NCBI GenBank assembly: GCA_036877525.1
Contig: JAZGTH010000075.1
Span: 3,102,501-3,166,500 of the forward strand
From: Chromobotia macracanthus
Lineage: Eukaryota > Chordata > Actinopteri > Cypriniformes > Botiidae
Reading direction: 5' to 3'
Length of the DNA stretch: 64,000 bases
The position numbers were made by a program, and so were the translations under genes. The notes beneath the pieces were generated by a model, which saw only the letters and a list, made by a program, of their open reading frames with translations, was not told where the DNA came from and ran no database searches. Positions 1 through 11,500 of the stretch are shown here, piece by piece (the first letter of the stretch is position 1; every line of letters starts with the position of its first letter).

Positions 1-12
1 AGATAGATAGAC

Positions 13-43
<31 letters not shown>

Positions 44-148
44 CAGATGCATAGATAGATAGATAGACAGATAGATAGATAGATAGATAGACAGATAGAT
101 AGATAGATAGATAGACAGATAGATAGACAGATAGATAGATAGACAGAT
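1..148. repeat. (GATA)n tetranucleotide microsatellite
   Basis: Tandem AGAT units fill the first ~148 bases, interrupted every few units by an ACAG variant and by two GATGCAT interruptions. It runs off the left window edge, so its full length is unknown. No coding content. Confidence 0.95.
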
Positions 149-1759
149 GCATGCATTTCTCTGGCTGGACCAGTTTTCATTATGACCGTATTAAGCACTC
201 ATTCAATAGTTTGTTTAATGAGAAGTTTCTTTGCGCTGATCCAGTGCATTGCATTAAAAGGACAAGTTTGCGTGTAAGATATGAAAGAGTTGCAGAAACT
301 GTTTCGTGCATATCGGCGGATATTCATCGTAATCTGGTGCGAATGAGTCGCCTGCAGTGCCTCACATCACCGCTAGATGTCAGTCTCCCTGCAAACGCTG
401 CAGCAATCGTTCTCCATTTCCTGTCGTTTGTCGTGATGTATCTGTTTGTTTTATTAGACAATATTATAATAATAAAGAGTCATTAGATGCTTGTGTATTT
501 GTTTATTTAGGTGCATGAGTTGGGCTGCCATGCGAGGCCGGTGATGAAATGTAGAGCTGTGTGTATTTCTGAATGTGTATTGGAGTAATGCGCTGTACAG
601 GTCATGTGAATGATCTGGACTAAATGTTTATACACACGCCAGACAAAGACGAACTTTTCATGGGGTGACGGTGGACAGCATTTGTCTCCTGAGAGTGTGT
701 GATTATTTGGGCCTTGAAGGACAGCTTTGGAAATAGAAGCGCCTCATACAGCTTCGACCCTCAAATCAAGGTTTATTGTAAAGGGCATTTAAAACGATAA
801 CAGTGTGATCTAACCAAATGGTACCGATGTGTCATTAGATCGAAAGCTTTGCTGATTTTGCGTAGACAGACTTTTGACATCAAGCATGACGGCTGGTCCA
901 CATAGCAGCCTGTTCTACAGCCGTAGAACTGCTTATTTAGACCAGAAGAGACCACTTGACCATCAGAGAGAAATCTGTTTACACGTTATGTGCAGAAGGT
1001 TTGTTTGACATCGATAACTAATGATAACACACGATGAGGGAACAGTGTTGAAGAGAATTTCTTCCATCGTTAAATTAAGCCAACAAAACATTTCGCTCGT
1101 TTTTTACACGTTTTTTACACGTCCCATCACTGTTACCGTATAAGGTTATGCTTACAAACAGAAGCAGATTTCTCAGAAGTGTCTGTAAGCTCATAATGTG
1201 ATAACTATTTCAGTGGGAGATTCAATCAAGCTAATATTCAGAGAAGACAGCACAAACCCATCTGCTCTCTCCCTGCTCAAGCACATCATAGGCACCTGCT
1301 GGTTTTATCTGGCTCCTGTCCACACTCCACAGCCCTTCCCAGAATCCCACAGAGTAAATATTATGCCGATAACTTTCCTTTCCACCGGCTTTGTTGATAT
1401 CTTCAGTCTCTGTGTGTCTTAAATTGTGGAGTCAGCATCTCGGGCGAGCGTTTCAGAGCCAGGACGTTTTGCTGGAACTTCATCAGAAATCAGGTGTCAT
1501 ATACGCGAGGCCTCTCTTTGGCTAAGTTTCATTTGACCTGATTTGGTAAGCCGCAGAACTGTTTATTTTGTTTCCGTCTAATTAAACGTACTTTTTCATG
1601 AAGGTGTAGCGATGCAACTACACTTTCTTGGCAGATGCTGCTGGCAGATGTTCCTCGAGCCGGTGGAAAAATACACAACTGGATATACACAGTAGTGCCG
1701 TACGGTTGTGTTCACCTGATGTGCGGTTCAGAAAGATATAAGGTTGCTGTTTGATCATT

Positions 1760-1932
1760 GCTTGGCTATAAAAACGTTATTTAAATGTTTTTTATTCTGT
1801 AACCATTTTAACACATTCCACTGACTAGTTAAGAATAACATTTTTGATATTTATAATATGTAACATTTTGATATTTATGATATGATACTGCACAAATGTT
1901 TTTGATAACTTTGAACGTCTGTTTGCTGGGAG
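1760..1932 (-). mobile_element. MITE A, degenerate partial copy
   Basis: The segment carries the family's internal phrases in reverse orientation (AAAAACGTTATTTAAATG, AAGAATAACATTTTTGATAT, TTTTTGATAACTTTGAACG) and ends in TTTGCTGGG, a decayed terminal repeat. The far end is not recognisable. Confidence 0.55.
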
Positions 1933-2373
1933 GAGGGTTGAGGCTGTGTTGAAAGCTCTGAAGCTTTTGGCTGCACTTGCAGTGGCTTTATTTTATTTGT
2001 CTCCAGCAACCATGTTCCTCTCTTCAGACACTGTGTTACCCGCGGCCATATGTAGAGTCCTGGAGGAGTTGTGCTCTTTTGTCTTGAGCCAGTAAGCATT
2101 GTTATGATTATAGTTATGTATAGGTGAGTACCACTCACATTGTCTTCAGAACATATGCAAATCTAGTTACTAATTACACCGGATAGACAAATATAGCTTT
2201 CAACTTTAATGTCCAAGCACTAGTTAGAGTATTCAAAATTAGTGTATGTAATTTTCAATAATTGAGAGGCATTCTTAGTATATGAGGATTGGTTGTTTGA
2301 AGCTATAAAGTAGTTCATAAGTCTAAGCCATTTAATGTAACAGTTTTCAGGGTGCCCCCTCAGTGCAGCTGGT

Positions 2374-2589
2374 GTTTGTGTGTGTGATTGTTTTGTGTTT
2401 TTGTTGTGTGTTTTTGTTGTGTGTGTTTGTTTTGTGTGTGTTTGTGTGTGTGTTTGTTTGTTTGTGTGTGTGATTGTTTTGTTGTGTGTGTGTGTTTGTG
2501 TGTGAGTGTGTGTGTGTGTTTTTGTGTATGTTTTCTGTGTGTGTGTGTTTGTTTCGTGTTTGTGTGTGTGTTTTTGTTGTGTGTGTGTT

Positions 2590-2635
<46 letters not shown>

Positions 2636-2820
2636 TTTGTGTGTGTGTTTTTGTTGTGTGTGTGTTTGTTTGTGTGTGTGTGTGTGTGTGTGTGTTTTTG
2701 TTGTGTGTGTGTTTTTGTTTGTGTGTGTGTGATTGTTTTGTGTGTGTGTGTGTTTTTGTTGTGTGTGTGTGTGTGTGTTTTTGTTGTGTGTGTGTGTGTG
2801 TGCATGTGTGTGTGTTTTTG

Positions 2821-2856
<36 letters not shown>

Positions 2857-2907
2857 TTGTTTTGTGTTTGTGTGTGTGTTTGTTTTGTGTTTTTGTGTGT
2901 GTTTTTG

Positions 2908-2946
<39 letters not shown>
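2374..2946. repeat. (TG)n / TTTTTGTTG mosaic microsatellite
   Basis: About 570 bases of TG dinucleotide runs broken by repeated TTTTTGTTG and TGATTGTTTTG units. It is open in several frames on both strands only because it is low complexity (Cys-Val or His-Thr repeats). Alternating purine-pyrimidine TG of this length can adopt Z-DNA. It lies about 2.4 kb upstream of the stard13 start. Confidence 0.95.
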
Positions 2947-3511
2947 GAATGTGCATTCTCTGGCACACAGTGAGTGGGCTCTGTTCACTCCTCCATGTTT
3001 GCATACATTTATTCTGAGAGCTGTCAGATGTTTGTCTTTGGCTGCAGTTTAGAGGTGATGAAGAGGAGTTTGGCAGAGGCCGCTCTGGCTCTGAATATTG
3101 AGCTGAATCTGGCTAAGCACTCCGTTCTGCATGACAAAGATGTTTGATCTGCCTTCAATAATACGCCTTCTTCTAAATAAAGCTCAAGCTGTTTTGGAGA
3201 ATGCATCCCAGCAATCGATGTTGAATGATTAATGGAGTCAGTAACAATTTCTGTCTTTTCTGGGAGGAATACATCACATGATATAGAGCAGTGTTATGAG
3301 TGTGCTGGAGTTAAAACACCTGATTATTGATCAGGACATAAACCAGCTGTAACTTTAATATCAAATGATATTATATTATTATATTATATTATTAAAAATA
3401 CAAATTACACTGTGAACAAAAACCTTTCTACAAAACTTTGTTGTAAAGAGATTCAACATGATTTTAGTCATGTTTATCTGCCACTAAAAGTTTGGGAAAA
3501 TTCTCATTTCA

Positions 3512-3660
3512 GTTCCTGTAGCTCAACTGGTTGAGTGTTGCACTAGCAGCACAAAAGGTCATGGGTTCGATTTGCAGGGAACACGTACTGATCAAATGTC
3601 TAGTTTAAATACACTGTCAGTCACTTTGGATAAAAGCATCTGCCAAATGCATAAATGTGA
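3512..3660 (+). mobile_element. tRNA-derived SINE
   Basis: The head GTTCCTGTAGCTCAACTGG resembles a tRNA A box, followed by a B box-like GGGTTCGATTTGC, then the tail TCACTTTGGATAAAAGC and an ATAAATGTGAA end. Head, body and tail are all present, so this is close to full length for the family seen across the window. It is not a functional tRNA: no cloverleaf and a diverged B box. Confidence 0.85.
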
Positions 3661-4215
3661 ATTAAAGTTTGTAGACATACAGCACATGTTGTAAATATGT
3701 TGTATAGCACTATACAGGTATGTACATGTATATTGTTTACAGTAAATACATAAAAAGTACGAGTGTGTACTGTGTATGAAAACTAGACTGTAACGGTATA
3801 GTTAACCAACTCTTTAAGAGTTTACTCTGGGCGGGCACTCAAAACAAATCGGACCATTAGGACCAGAACTGGAAACCTGCTCAGGAAGTTATACCTGTAG
3901 TTAACAGAGCACATACTGTACCTTGTTTATACACTCATGCTTTGAGTCAACAAATGAGATCACGTTCACTTCTAGAGCAAACAGAGCGTCCTAACAGCTC
4001 AAAACTGTGACGGAGTATTAAACACGACTCGGCTGGAGTGACAGATGGAGTGGTTTGTAAAAATAGCAGCAGGATAGCAGAGGCGGCTTGAATTGTGGTC
4101 TTTGTGCGGCTTTTAGCATGATCAGTATGTGCCAGTTGGGGAGGGGGCACAGAACGTTTAACTTGGTGCCATGCCCACTCGTACCCTATTCATCAGTGTG
4201 CCTGCTCACAAATAA

Positions 4216-4226
4216 AGAGAGAGAGC

Positions 4227-4253
<27 letters not shown>
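4216..4253. repeat. (GA)n microsatellite
   Basis: About 19 GA units with one C interruption. No coding content. Confidence 0.9.
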
Positions 4254-4257
<4 letters not shown>

Positions 4258-4949
4258 AACACATGCTTACAGTGGCTGTATGTTCCTACCAGCTCTGAGG
4301 GTGGAAGTATTTGCTAAGATGTGGAGGCTGTTTAAAGTCTCAGGTTGTTCCATGCTGAGGTGGAAATCTTCCATTCAAATCTTCCATCCATTACTCTTCT
4401 CTTTTTTAAGAATTGTGTCGTTTTTCCTTCGTTTTTATGTATTATTCACACACACTGCAACCGGACAGAAACACAGATCCTTTGCTTTAACTGTGAGTAT
4501 CTTAAAGGTTAATTTTGCTTGTTTCATCCCATAAATAAAAATCACCAAAAAGAAACAGTTTAGATATTAAAGAGTGTTATACATATACATCAGCTTTATA
4601 AAATAGGCCAGGAAATGAGCTGCACCAGTACATTATTCCAACATAACTGAAGGTCCTTGTATTTGACAGCAGATAAGACGTTTCCTGTCCAGCCCATTTT
4701 AATGTGTGAAATGATCATTTTTACGTCAGTGGATGGTTCACAAGGTGAAGGGCCACTGTGCAGCCAATTCACGTTCACCTCTCTGTCTGTTTCTCTTTGT
4801 GATGTTGTAATGGATTATCTGAGCGCCTCGTTTTTGTGTGAAGCTTCTTAATAGAGTCTGCTTCAGCAGTCTATAAAACACAAACTCCAATACCTGACAC
4901 ACAAAATACTCTTTCTCTCTTTTCTTAGCTAACAAACTCCTCCTGAGCG

Positions 4950-5341
4950 AACGTGGCCCCTCAGTGGGGCTTCACAGCAGCGCGCTTGTTTTTTTTATCC
5001 GGTTCTTAGCCATGTTGTTTTTCTCCCCCCCACACGCTCAGTTCACAAGCATTCCTCTGGTATTTATATTTCCCTCCTGAACTGAGCGGCACTTGCACAG
5101 ACCTTGAATTCAGCCCAGCCACCAGAGCCATCCACTCTCTCCTTCCTTTCCATTGGCTCACCTCCGGTCATGTGACTCCAGAGGGGGCTGGGTCACACAG
5201 CTGGAGCTCCTCCCCCGTTCTGGAGCTGTGAGGACTCACATCTCACACGTGTTGGGTTGTTGGTGGACAGACACTTGCGCTTCTGTTTTTTGGTATTTGC
5301 TATTGGGGAGGGGGGAACTGGACGCCTGGCATTGTGTGACC
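4950..5341 (+). promoter_or_regulatory. stard13: Likely promoter and 5' UTR of stard13
   Basis: Placed here only because it directly precedes the first coding exon. Visible elements are an inverted CCAAT box (CCATTGG, 5151-5157) and a palindromic E-box CACGTG (5246-5251). The transcription start is not determined. There is no in-frame stop between about 5153 and the ATG at 5342, but the first in-frame ATG in that stretch is 5342 itself. Confidence 0.4.
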
Positions 5342-5504
5342 ATGTACAGAGAGCTGCCGAGGATGGAGAGCAGCGAATGCCTGGGCAACATGACCCCGGA
5401 GACGCAAGATATCTACCTGAGGATGGGCCATCACAGAAGACGCTCTGGGTACAGGCTGGGCCGGATTATTGCCCGGCAGCAGCTGCTTAAGAGGATAGCT
5501 GCAG
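5342..5504 (+). CDS. stard13: stard13 coding exon 1
   Basis: Residues 1-54 plus one base. After a variable N-terminal segment it carries MTPETQDIYLR and RLGRIIARQQLL, matching the human MTPEGQEMYLR and RMSRILARHQLV segment. The donor is GCAG|GTATGA, phase 1. The split codon G|AA gives the Glu that opens the conserved EIEAKEACDW. Confidence 0.9.
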
Positions 5505-8500
5505 GTATGACGTGTGAAGTAGTGTGGCTTTATCAGTGGAGTTATATAAGCGTTTCACTGTCACTGCGTTTGTGGGTGGGAGTTTCTACAATGTATATTT
5601 ACTGTGTCTGATAACTTAATCATACATTTTAAGAGTGTATGATGATATCGTTAATTTGATATTACATATATTACTATTTTTTATCTTATTAATATAATTT
5701 ATTAACATCATTGATAATCTTTTCGCCGTAATCCTAAATTTCTCTAAAATTATGGATTGTAAACTGTTAGGCCACACATTTAACAGGAAAATTTTCATCT
5801 AGTCAAAAACAACTGTGTGTGTGTAACAATCGCTGACTTGAACTTTGAACCTTTGTTTGATTCAGCTCTCTGGGCTGTAGTTATCTAGTGTTTGGCAGTA
5901 TATAAAAAAGGTCAAGAAATATGTTAATTTGGTGTAATTTTTATTTGATGGGGTCACACCTCCGCTGTTGTTTTCAGAGGAAGAAAACGGAGAACTACTT
6001 AATCAAATGGAAATTGTCATCTTAGCCCCTCCGCTTTGCTTTGTCCCCATCAGTGTGAAAACATACCTGAGGGGTGTGTGTTTGGGTGGGGGTGCACACA
6101 AACCCTTACAGCCTCCTAACACACACATACACCCTGCAGGTAAAGAGCACTCGTTCTGTTTAAGGGCTGCCCCTTTTTTACATATTCAGAGAGGTTAAAC
6201 CTTCCCATTTTACCATGGGGAAAACTGCATTTACTGCTCACAGGTTGTTTTTTATAGCTCATGAGAGGTAATGAGAGTTCTCTGTTGTGTTTAATTTACA
6301 CTGTGTCTCAGGCATTTCTCACAGCATTTCATCAAACAGAAACAAACAAGACAATTTTACTGTTACACAGAATGAGTGTCAAACTATTCAACAAACAAAT
6401 TTTATGAGTAATATTTGAGTTAAATTTAAAATTTGTGACTTGATAGCAGACTTTGGTATCTTAGCAGATCTGGGCACAACTTGAGATGCTGCTGAGATCT
6501 CTTATAAAAACTTAAGAGGAAACATGTTTATAAGGGTCTTTTCCCCCAAGACACAAATCTGAGAGGCCGTGAAAGACGTAAGGAGAAATCTTAACTTGGT
6601 CTCCTTTTATTCTCATTCCCAGCTAACCATTTTAGATTATAAGAACATTTCCGTAACATTTCCATTAAGTAACAAAAACTTTAAAAATGTTGTTTTGAAC
6701 AGTCTGTTTTTTAGACATTGTATTAGTGTTATTGCTTGGTTTATTCAAACTAAATTCTGTAACATTTTTAAAATATTTCCACCAAAACATTGTTCTTAAG
6801 TTATTAAAGTTGTTTCCTAAAACGTTGACTCAGAATGTTCTTGTGTTATCTGACAAGGAACGTGCAGGTTCCTCTTGAAGGGGGATGTTGTCGGGATCCA
6901 GAGGTTCAGGCTCAGATCTTGATTGGCTGTGATAAGGTGTTGGGAGTGGGAACGCTGGTACTGTAGGCGTGTTGGGGCTCGTCTCTTAGGGTTTCACACA
7001 GAGGGTTCTGTCGTGTCGCTTTGTCATCTCATGAGGTATCTAGTTTAGGGGGAACTCAAGACAGACCATCATCTGCTGGAGCTGTTTTCAATTCTAGATG
7101 GGCATGAGACTTTTTTGTGAGGGCTGTTTGTTTGTGGAAAAGTTCAGAACGAATCATCTCTAAACAGGAAGTCTGTTGTCTGTGTTTATAGACAATTCGC
7201 TTGTAGGATATAGTAAGTTCTTGTTTAGAATGAAAAGTTTACATAGAACTGACACAGAGTGGCAGAGAGCTTCGGTCACCATTCACTTTCATTGTATGTA
7301 TAAAAGATGCAATGAAAGTGAATGGTGACCGAAGCTGTTAGTCTCCAACATTATGCCTTTTGTGTTCCAAGTAGGAAACAAGTCATGCACGCGTGTTTAA
7401 CTTTATACGTTATTCACTAAACCATTTTAGATTATTTTAAAGGGGACTTCCAAAAACATTTCTGAGCGATGAATAAATGTGTTGTATTTATTCATTATAG
7501 ATTTGAAAGAATTATGATATCTGTATTCTCATAGCATTCTCTTGATAAGCAGTAAAGAACTTTTATGGATAAATAAAAACGTTTTTAAAACTATTTTACG
7601 TTTTCTACTAATACGTTTTCTTCAGCCTTTTGTATGCTGATTCTTTCATGTAGACATGAAAAATCTCTGTGGATATGTTTGGTTAAGTTGCGTAGTGACA
7701 ACCTCAGACAGGACGTTTCTCACTCAGCTAAAAATCCAACATAAATGGCACCGTTAGTAAGTATTACTAGTAATAGTATTTTTAGACTCAGTCAGCGTCA
7801 GTGAGGAAATCACTTTCTTTGGTGGATTTGGTCATTCTAAAAATAAAGCTCTTGATATTTTGGTGATCTTTAAAATAGTGGAGCTGCTTTGGTTTCTTCT
7901 CAGAGTTCAGTAGAGGTCCATCTGGACAGCAGACACAGAACCTGCACATCTGTTACACACACACAATCCACACTGGACTGTAGCCACTTCTAAGAATAAA
8001 ACCTGTATGTTTAACTTCACACTTTTGGACTCTTATGGATGATGTCACTTTTAGGTTGTAAGATTTCCCTAATGTTTCATGTACTTGTGCAGTCACTGAT
8101 GTCTCTGTGTCACAGGTGCCGAATCATTGACAGGCTTCAGTAATGCGTGTCAGTGTGAATGCAGTGGCCATGAATAACTCGACATATTAACTGACCTGTG
8201 ACCTGTGACTTTCTCTGCCAGTCTAAATCTGACTGCAGTTATGAGAAAGTCACGTCTGATAAATGACTGACAATTTATTCTCTGCCTGTTTAAAGACATT
8301 TAATGCACCGTTTGCTGAAGTTATTTTTCTGTTCCATGAATAGTGCTAAGTTAGCCTTTTTGAGTATTTCATGGACATGTTTGGAAAATATGATTTAAAC
8401 AGTATTACTGGCTACAAGCCAATGCTATGGGTGTTTAGGGAAATTGGAAAGGAAATTGGTTTAGGGTTATTTTCCATTGCATTGTGTTGCAGTAGGTTAA

Positions 8501-11500
8501 GCAGTGATTTTAGCTGCAGGGCGCCCCCTGCTGGTGAAAATACAAATGAAGTCAAATAAAAGTCAAAAGCAAAGTGACAGTATTACTTGTATTTGAATAT
8601 TGAAACAGAACTAGTCGTGACATCCTCATATTGTTTCCCAAGAAAGATTATTTTCTAATAATTCCTATATGTGAATCAATTTAAAATCAACTCAAGACTG
8701 TTAATCATACAATGACTTTCTTCTGAATGTCTTCTGAAGATCATACAGGTTTGAATGATATGAGGGAGAGCAAATGATGACAAAAATCCATTTTAGGTGA
8801 ACTATTATATTAACATTATTCCGCGAATAGTTTTGATGTCATCTGGTAGCTATTTATTTTCCTTTTTTATCCAATAGAATCTTTCTGCAAATATTTGAGA
8901 AATCGCTCACAGAAGTCGCAGAGGTGGACAGCAATGCTTTAGGAACAAAATCTGTTAAACATCAAAGTTATTGTTGCTCATTTTCATGAAGTATACACAA
9001 ATAAAAAAGAGGACCCTGGATTTTGAGATAGCTGGCAAAACATTTTAGTATGTGTGAGAAAAAATACTGGCTCTTGTCCGGTGTCTGGATGTGTTTATCT
9101 GGCGCGAGGAGAGTGCCTGCTAGATGTATTTTTCCAGAGTTCATCTGATGGGGTTTGTTGTCTTGGAGCTGCATTAGGTTCAGTAGATTTTCTTGTATAG
9201 CATTTCACTAGTGATAATTCAATAGAAGACGTGATGGAAAGATGTGGTGACCTCTGGGCTCAGGAACTGAACACCTGCTCTAGGCTTCCAGATTATAGAT
9301 TCCTAACACATTTTTTTACAGTGTGTTTTGTCTAATACCGTCCTGTAACTTTTCCCTATATTTTGACTGTCAAAGACTATCAAAAAACTTCAACCGAACC
9401 TTTTAAGAAATAAATGCGTGGCAAAAATTCTTGCTATGTTTTTCCCGACACCTCTCGGTGTGAAAATCCCTGAGAGAAACCGCAGCCTGTTTACAAAGTG
9501 TCCCATTTTACATTCCCCAGATTTTTGGAGCATTTGGAAAATCAAATATTATTAGCCGATCTCCCCAATTTATATTTATCCATCTCTTTTGGGCTTCGTG
9601 GAGTGGGAACCACAGATCTGTGGTTGGGAAAGACTCTTCTGAATTGATCGAGTATGAATGTTTCTGCCGTTTTATTTGAAATTGGAGAAGTGGAGGTTTT
9701 TGCCATAAAAGCCCTGGCATGCTTCATCGCAGAAGCTTAAAACTTGCCTCACAACTGCCCTTTAAAAACGTCAGATATGTGGACGATGAATTTAAGACGA
9801 TGTCCTGCAGACGTCATGGATGTATTTGGTGTCCAGCCAAACCGTAATCCTCTCATATATTTTATTTCTTTGCAGGGAGGGCCTGTTGTGTATGTGAGTT
9901 GCGTCTGCTGTGACAAACAACCCGAAGTGATTTTCCGTGCTCGAATCTTTTCCAAATGTTTGCTAGACGAGGCTCTTTCTCCACGTGTAGAACTTCTGAA
10001 CATCCCGTATCGGACTGTCATTCTTCGTTAAATGGATTTCAACAATCCAGGCTTCGTTTAAAACCACAGTGAAGTCGCAATATCATTTAAATAAATGAAC
10101 GGGATTTGACATTGATGATGCATGTTAATGGCTTCCATCTGTTTTCAGTCCAGTTTTGTTGTTAGGAGTAGTTTACCCACAAATGACTAATTGAGATTTG
10201 TGAACCACATCAGCTGGTTCATTGAGAAGAACTGGCTCAAAAACGATCTGATCCAGAACTGATCCAGTTCTGCTCTTCACACACCATTAACATCAGACAT
10301 GAACACCTTGGATGACATATAGTTTTGTTTTTAAGCTTTATTGTAGTTTTATTCATATTTTGAATGAGGTTTCATTTTTATATTTTTTGTTTTTATGGTA
10401 ATTTTAGTAAAATGTTTAGCTATCCTGTTATGTGCTTTTATTGGTTTTATTTTTTTTATTGGTATATAAGTTTATTTCAGTTTCAGTTTAGTTTTTTTTC
10501 AGTTTATAGTTTTAGTGCTTCAGCTTAAACTTTTGTCAGTTTTTTGCTAAGGCAACATTTTTAGTTCTTGTTTAGTTTTTAAAATAACATTTATGCTTAT
10601 ATTTTATTTTATTACAGTTAACAGAAAGGTTAAATAGTTCTAGTTTAGTAAACTATAATAACCTTGACAAGATTGATAATCACGATTGGTAAACTGGTTT
10701 ACTCTAGTAAAATATACTCAGTCATTCAACCCAGAGGCGTAACTGGCAAGAGTGACCCCAAAAAAGAGATTACGGGTGATCGGGCTCTGAACACCCTGTG
10801 GGTGTTCTTCAATGAAACGGGCGAGTGTGTTGCCACAGCTGCACCAGTCTGGTCTGAATATATTTTAGGGCTTTGGGAAATGACTTTTAACCCAGCGAGC
10901 CTTATCAGCTAATCAATAAACTCTCACTGTGTGCTTTTGAAGGTGCTGTGTTTTGAAGGTAAGAGGTCAGCTAAACAAATACTTTGGAAATCAGATTTCA
11001 GACATGCTTGGATTAGCTCTCTTTGGTTTACAGTACGTGTCAGACGTGCTACATTAACATGATGAATAGGAACGGAAACGTTCTCAGAATGTTGACCAAT
11101 GTTCTCTAAAACATAAAAGTTATCAAAAACGTTCTTGCAATAACGTTTTTAAAAGTTATCATATATCAAAAACTATAACTATATAACCAGTAATGTTAAC
11201 AATAACGTTAATCCAATGTCTAAAAAATGGATGTATTAAATCTTTAATAAATTATTAAAAACTGGTTAATGACATTTTTTATTTTTTTTGGTAATTAATG
11301 TAAACATTGGGGAAACATTCGTATAACCTGAAACTGTTTGCAGGAATGGCACTACTTCTGTCTGTAACTTTACAAAGCTGAAATCTATTTGTTGTATTAA
11401 CTTAAGACTTAAAGCCTACAGGTTTTCGTAAGTGTGTGACACGATGAACAGGAAATGAGTTACCAATGTTATCTTTCTCAAAAATGCCCAGCTGATCTAA

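Larger units (their letters stand above)
149..5341. other. 5' flank of stard13, non-coding
   Basis: No gene was recognised in this 5.2 kb. The open frames here (for example 151-486, 1198-1422, 4088-4534) are short, lack recognisable family similarity, and several run through simple repeats. The stretch holds a MITE A fragment (1760-1932), a TG-rich tract (2374-2946), one SINE (3512-3660) and a GA repeat (4216-4253). The pieces 149-1759, 1933-2373, 2947-3511 and 3661-4215 hold nothing else I can name. Mammalian STARD13 has alternative upstream first exons, so an unrecognised alternative 5' exon here cannot be excluded. Confidence 0.6.

Noticed and set aside
2220..3052. Overlapping 114-248 residue open frames on both strands
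   Set aside because: They are translations of the TG repeat (His-Thr or Cys-Val runs), not genes.
5153..5341. In-frame N-terminal extension of stard13 exon 1
   Set aside because: It has no ATG in frame before 5342, only a TTG, and the added residues match nothing in the family.
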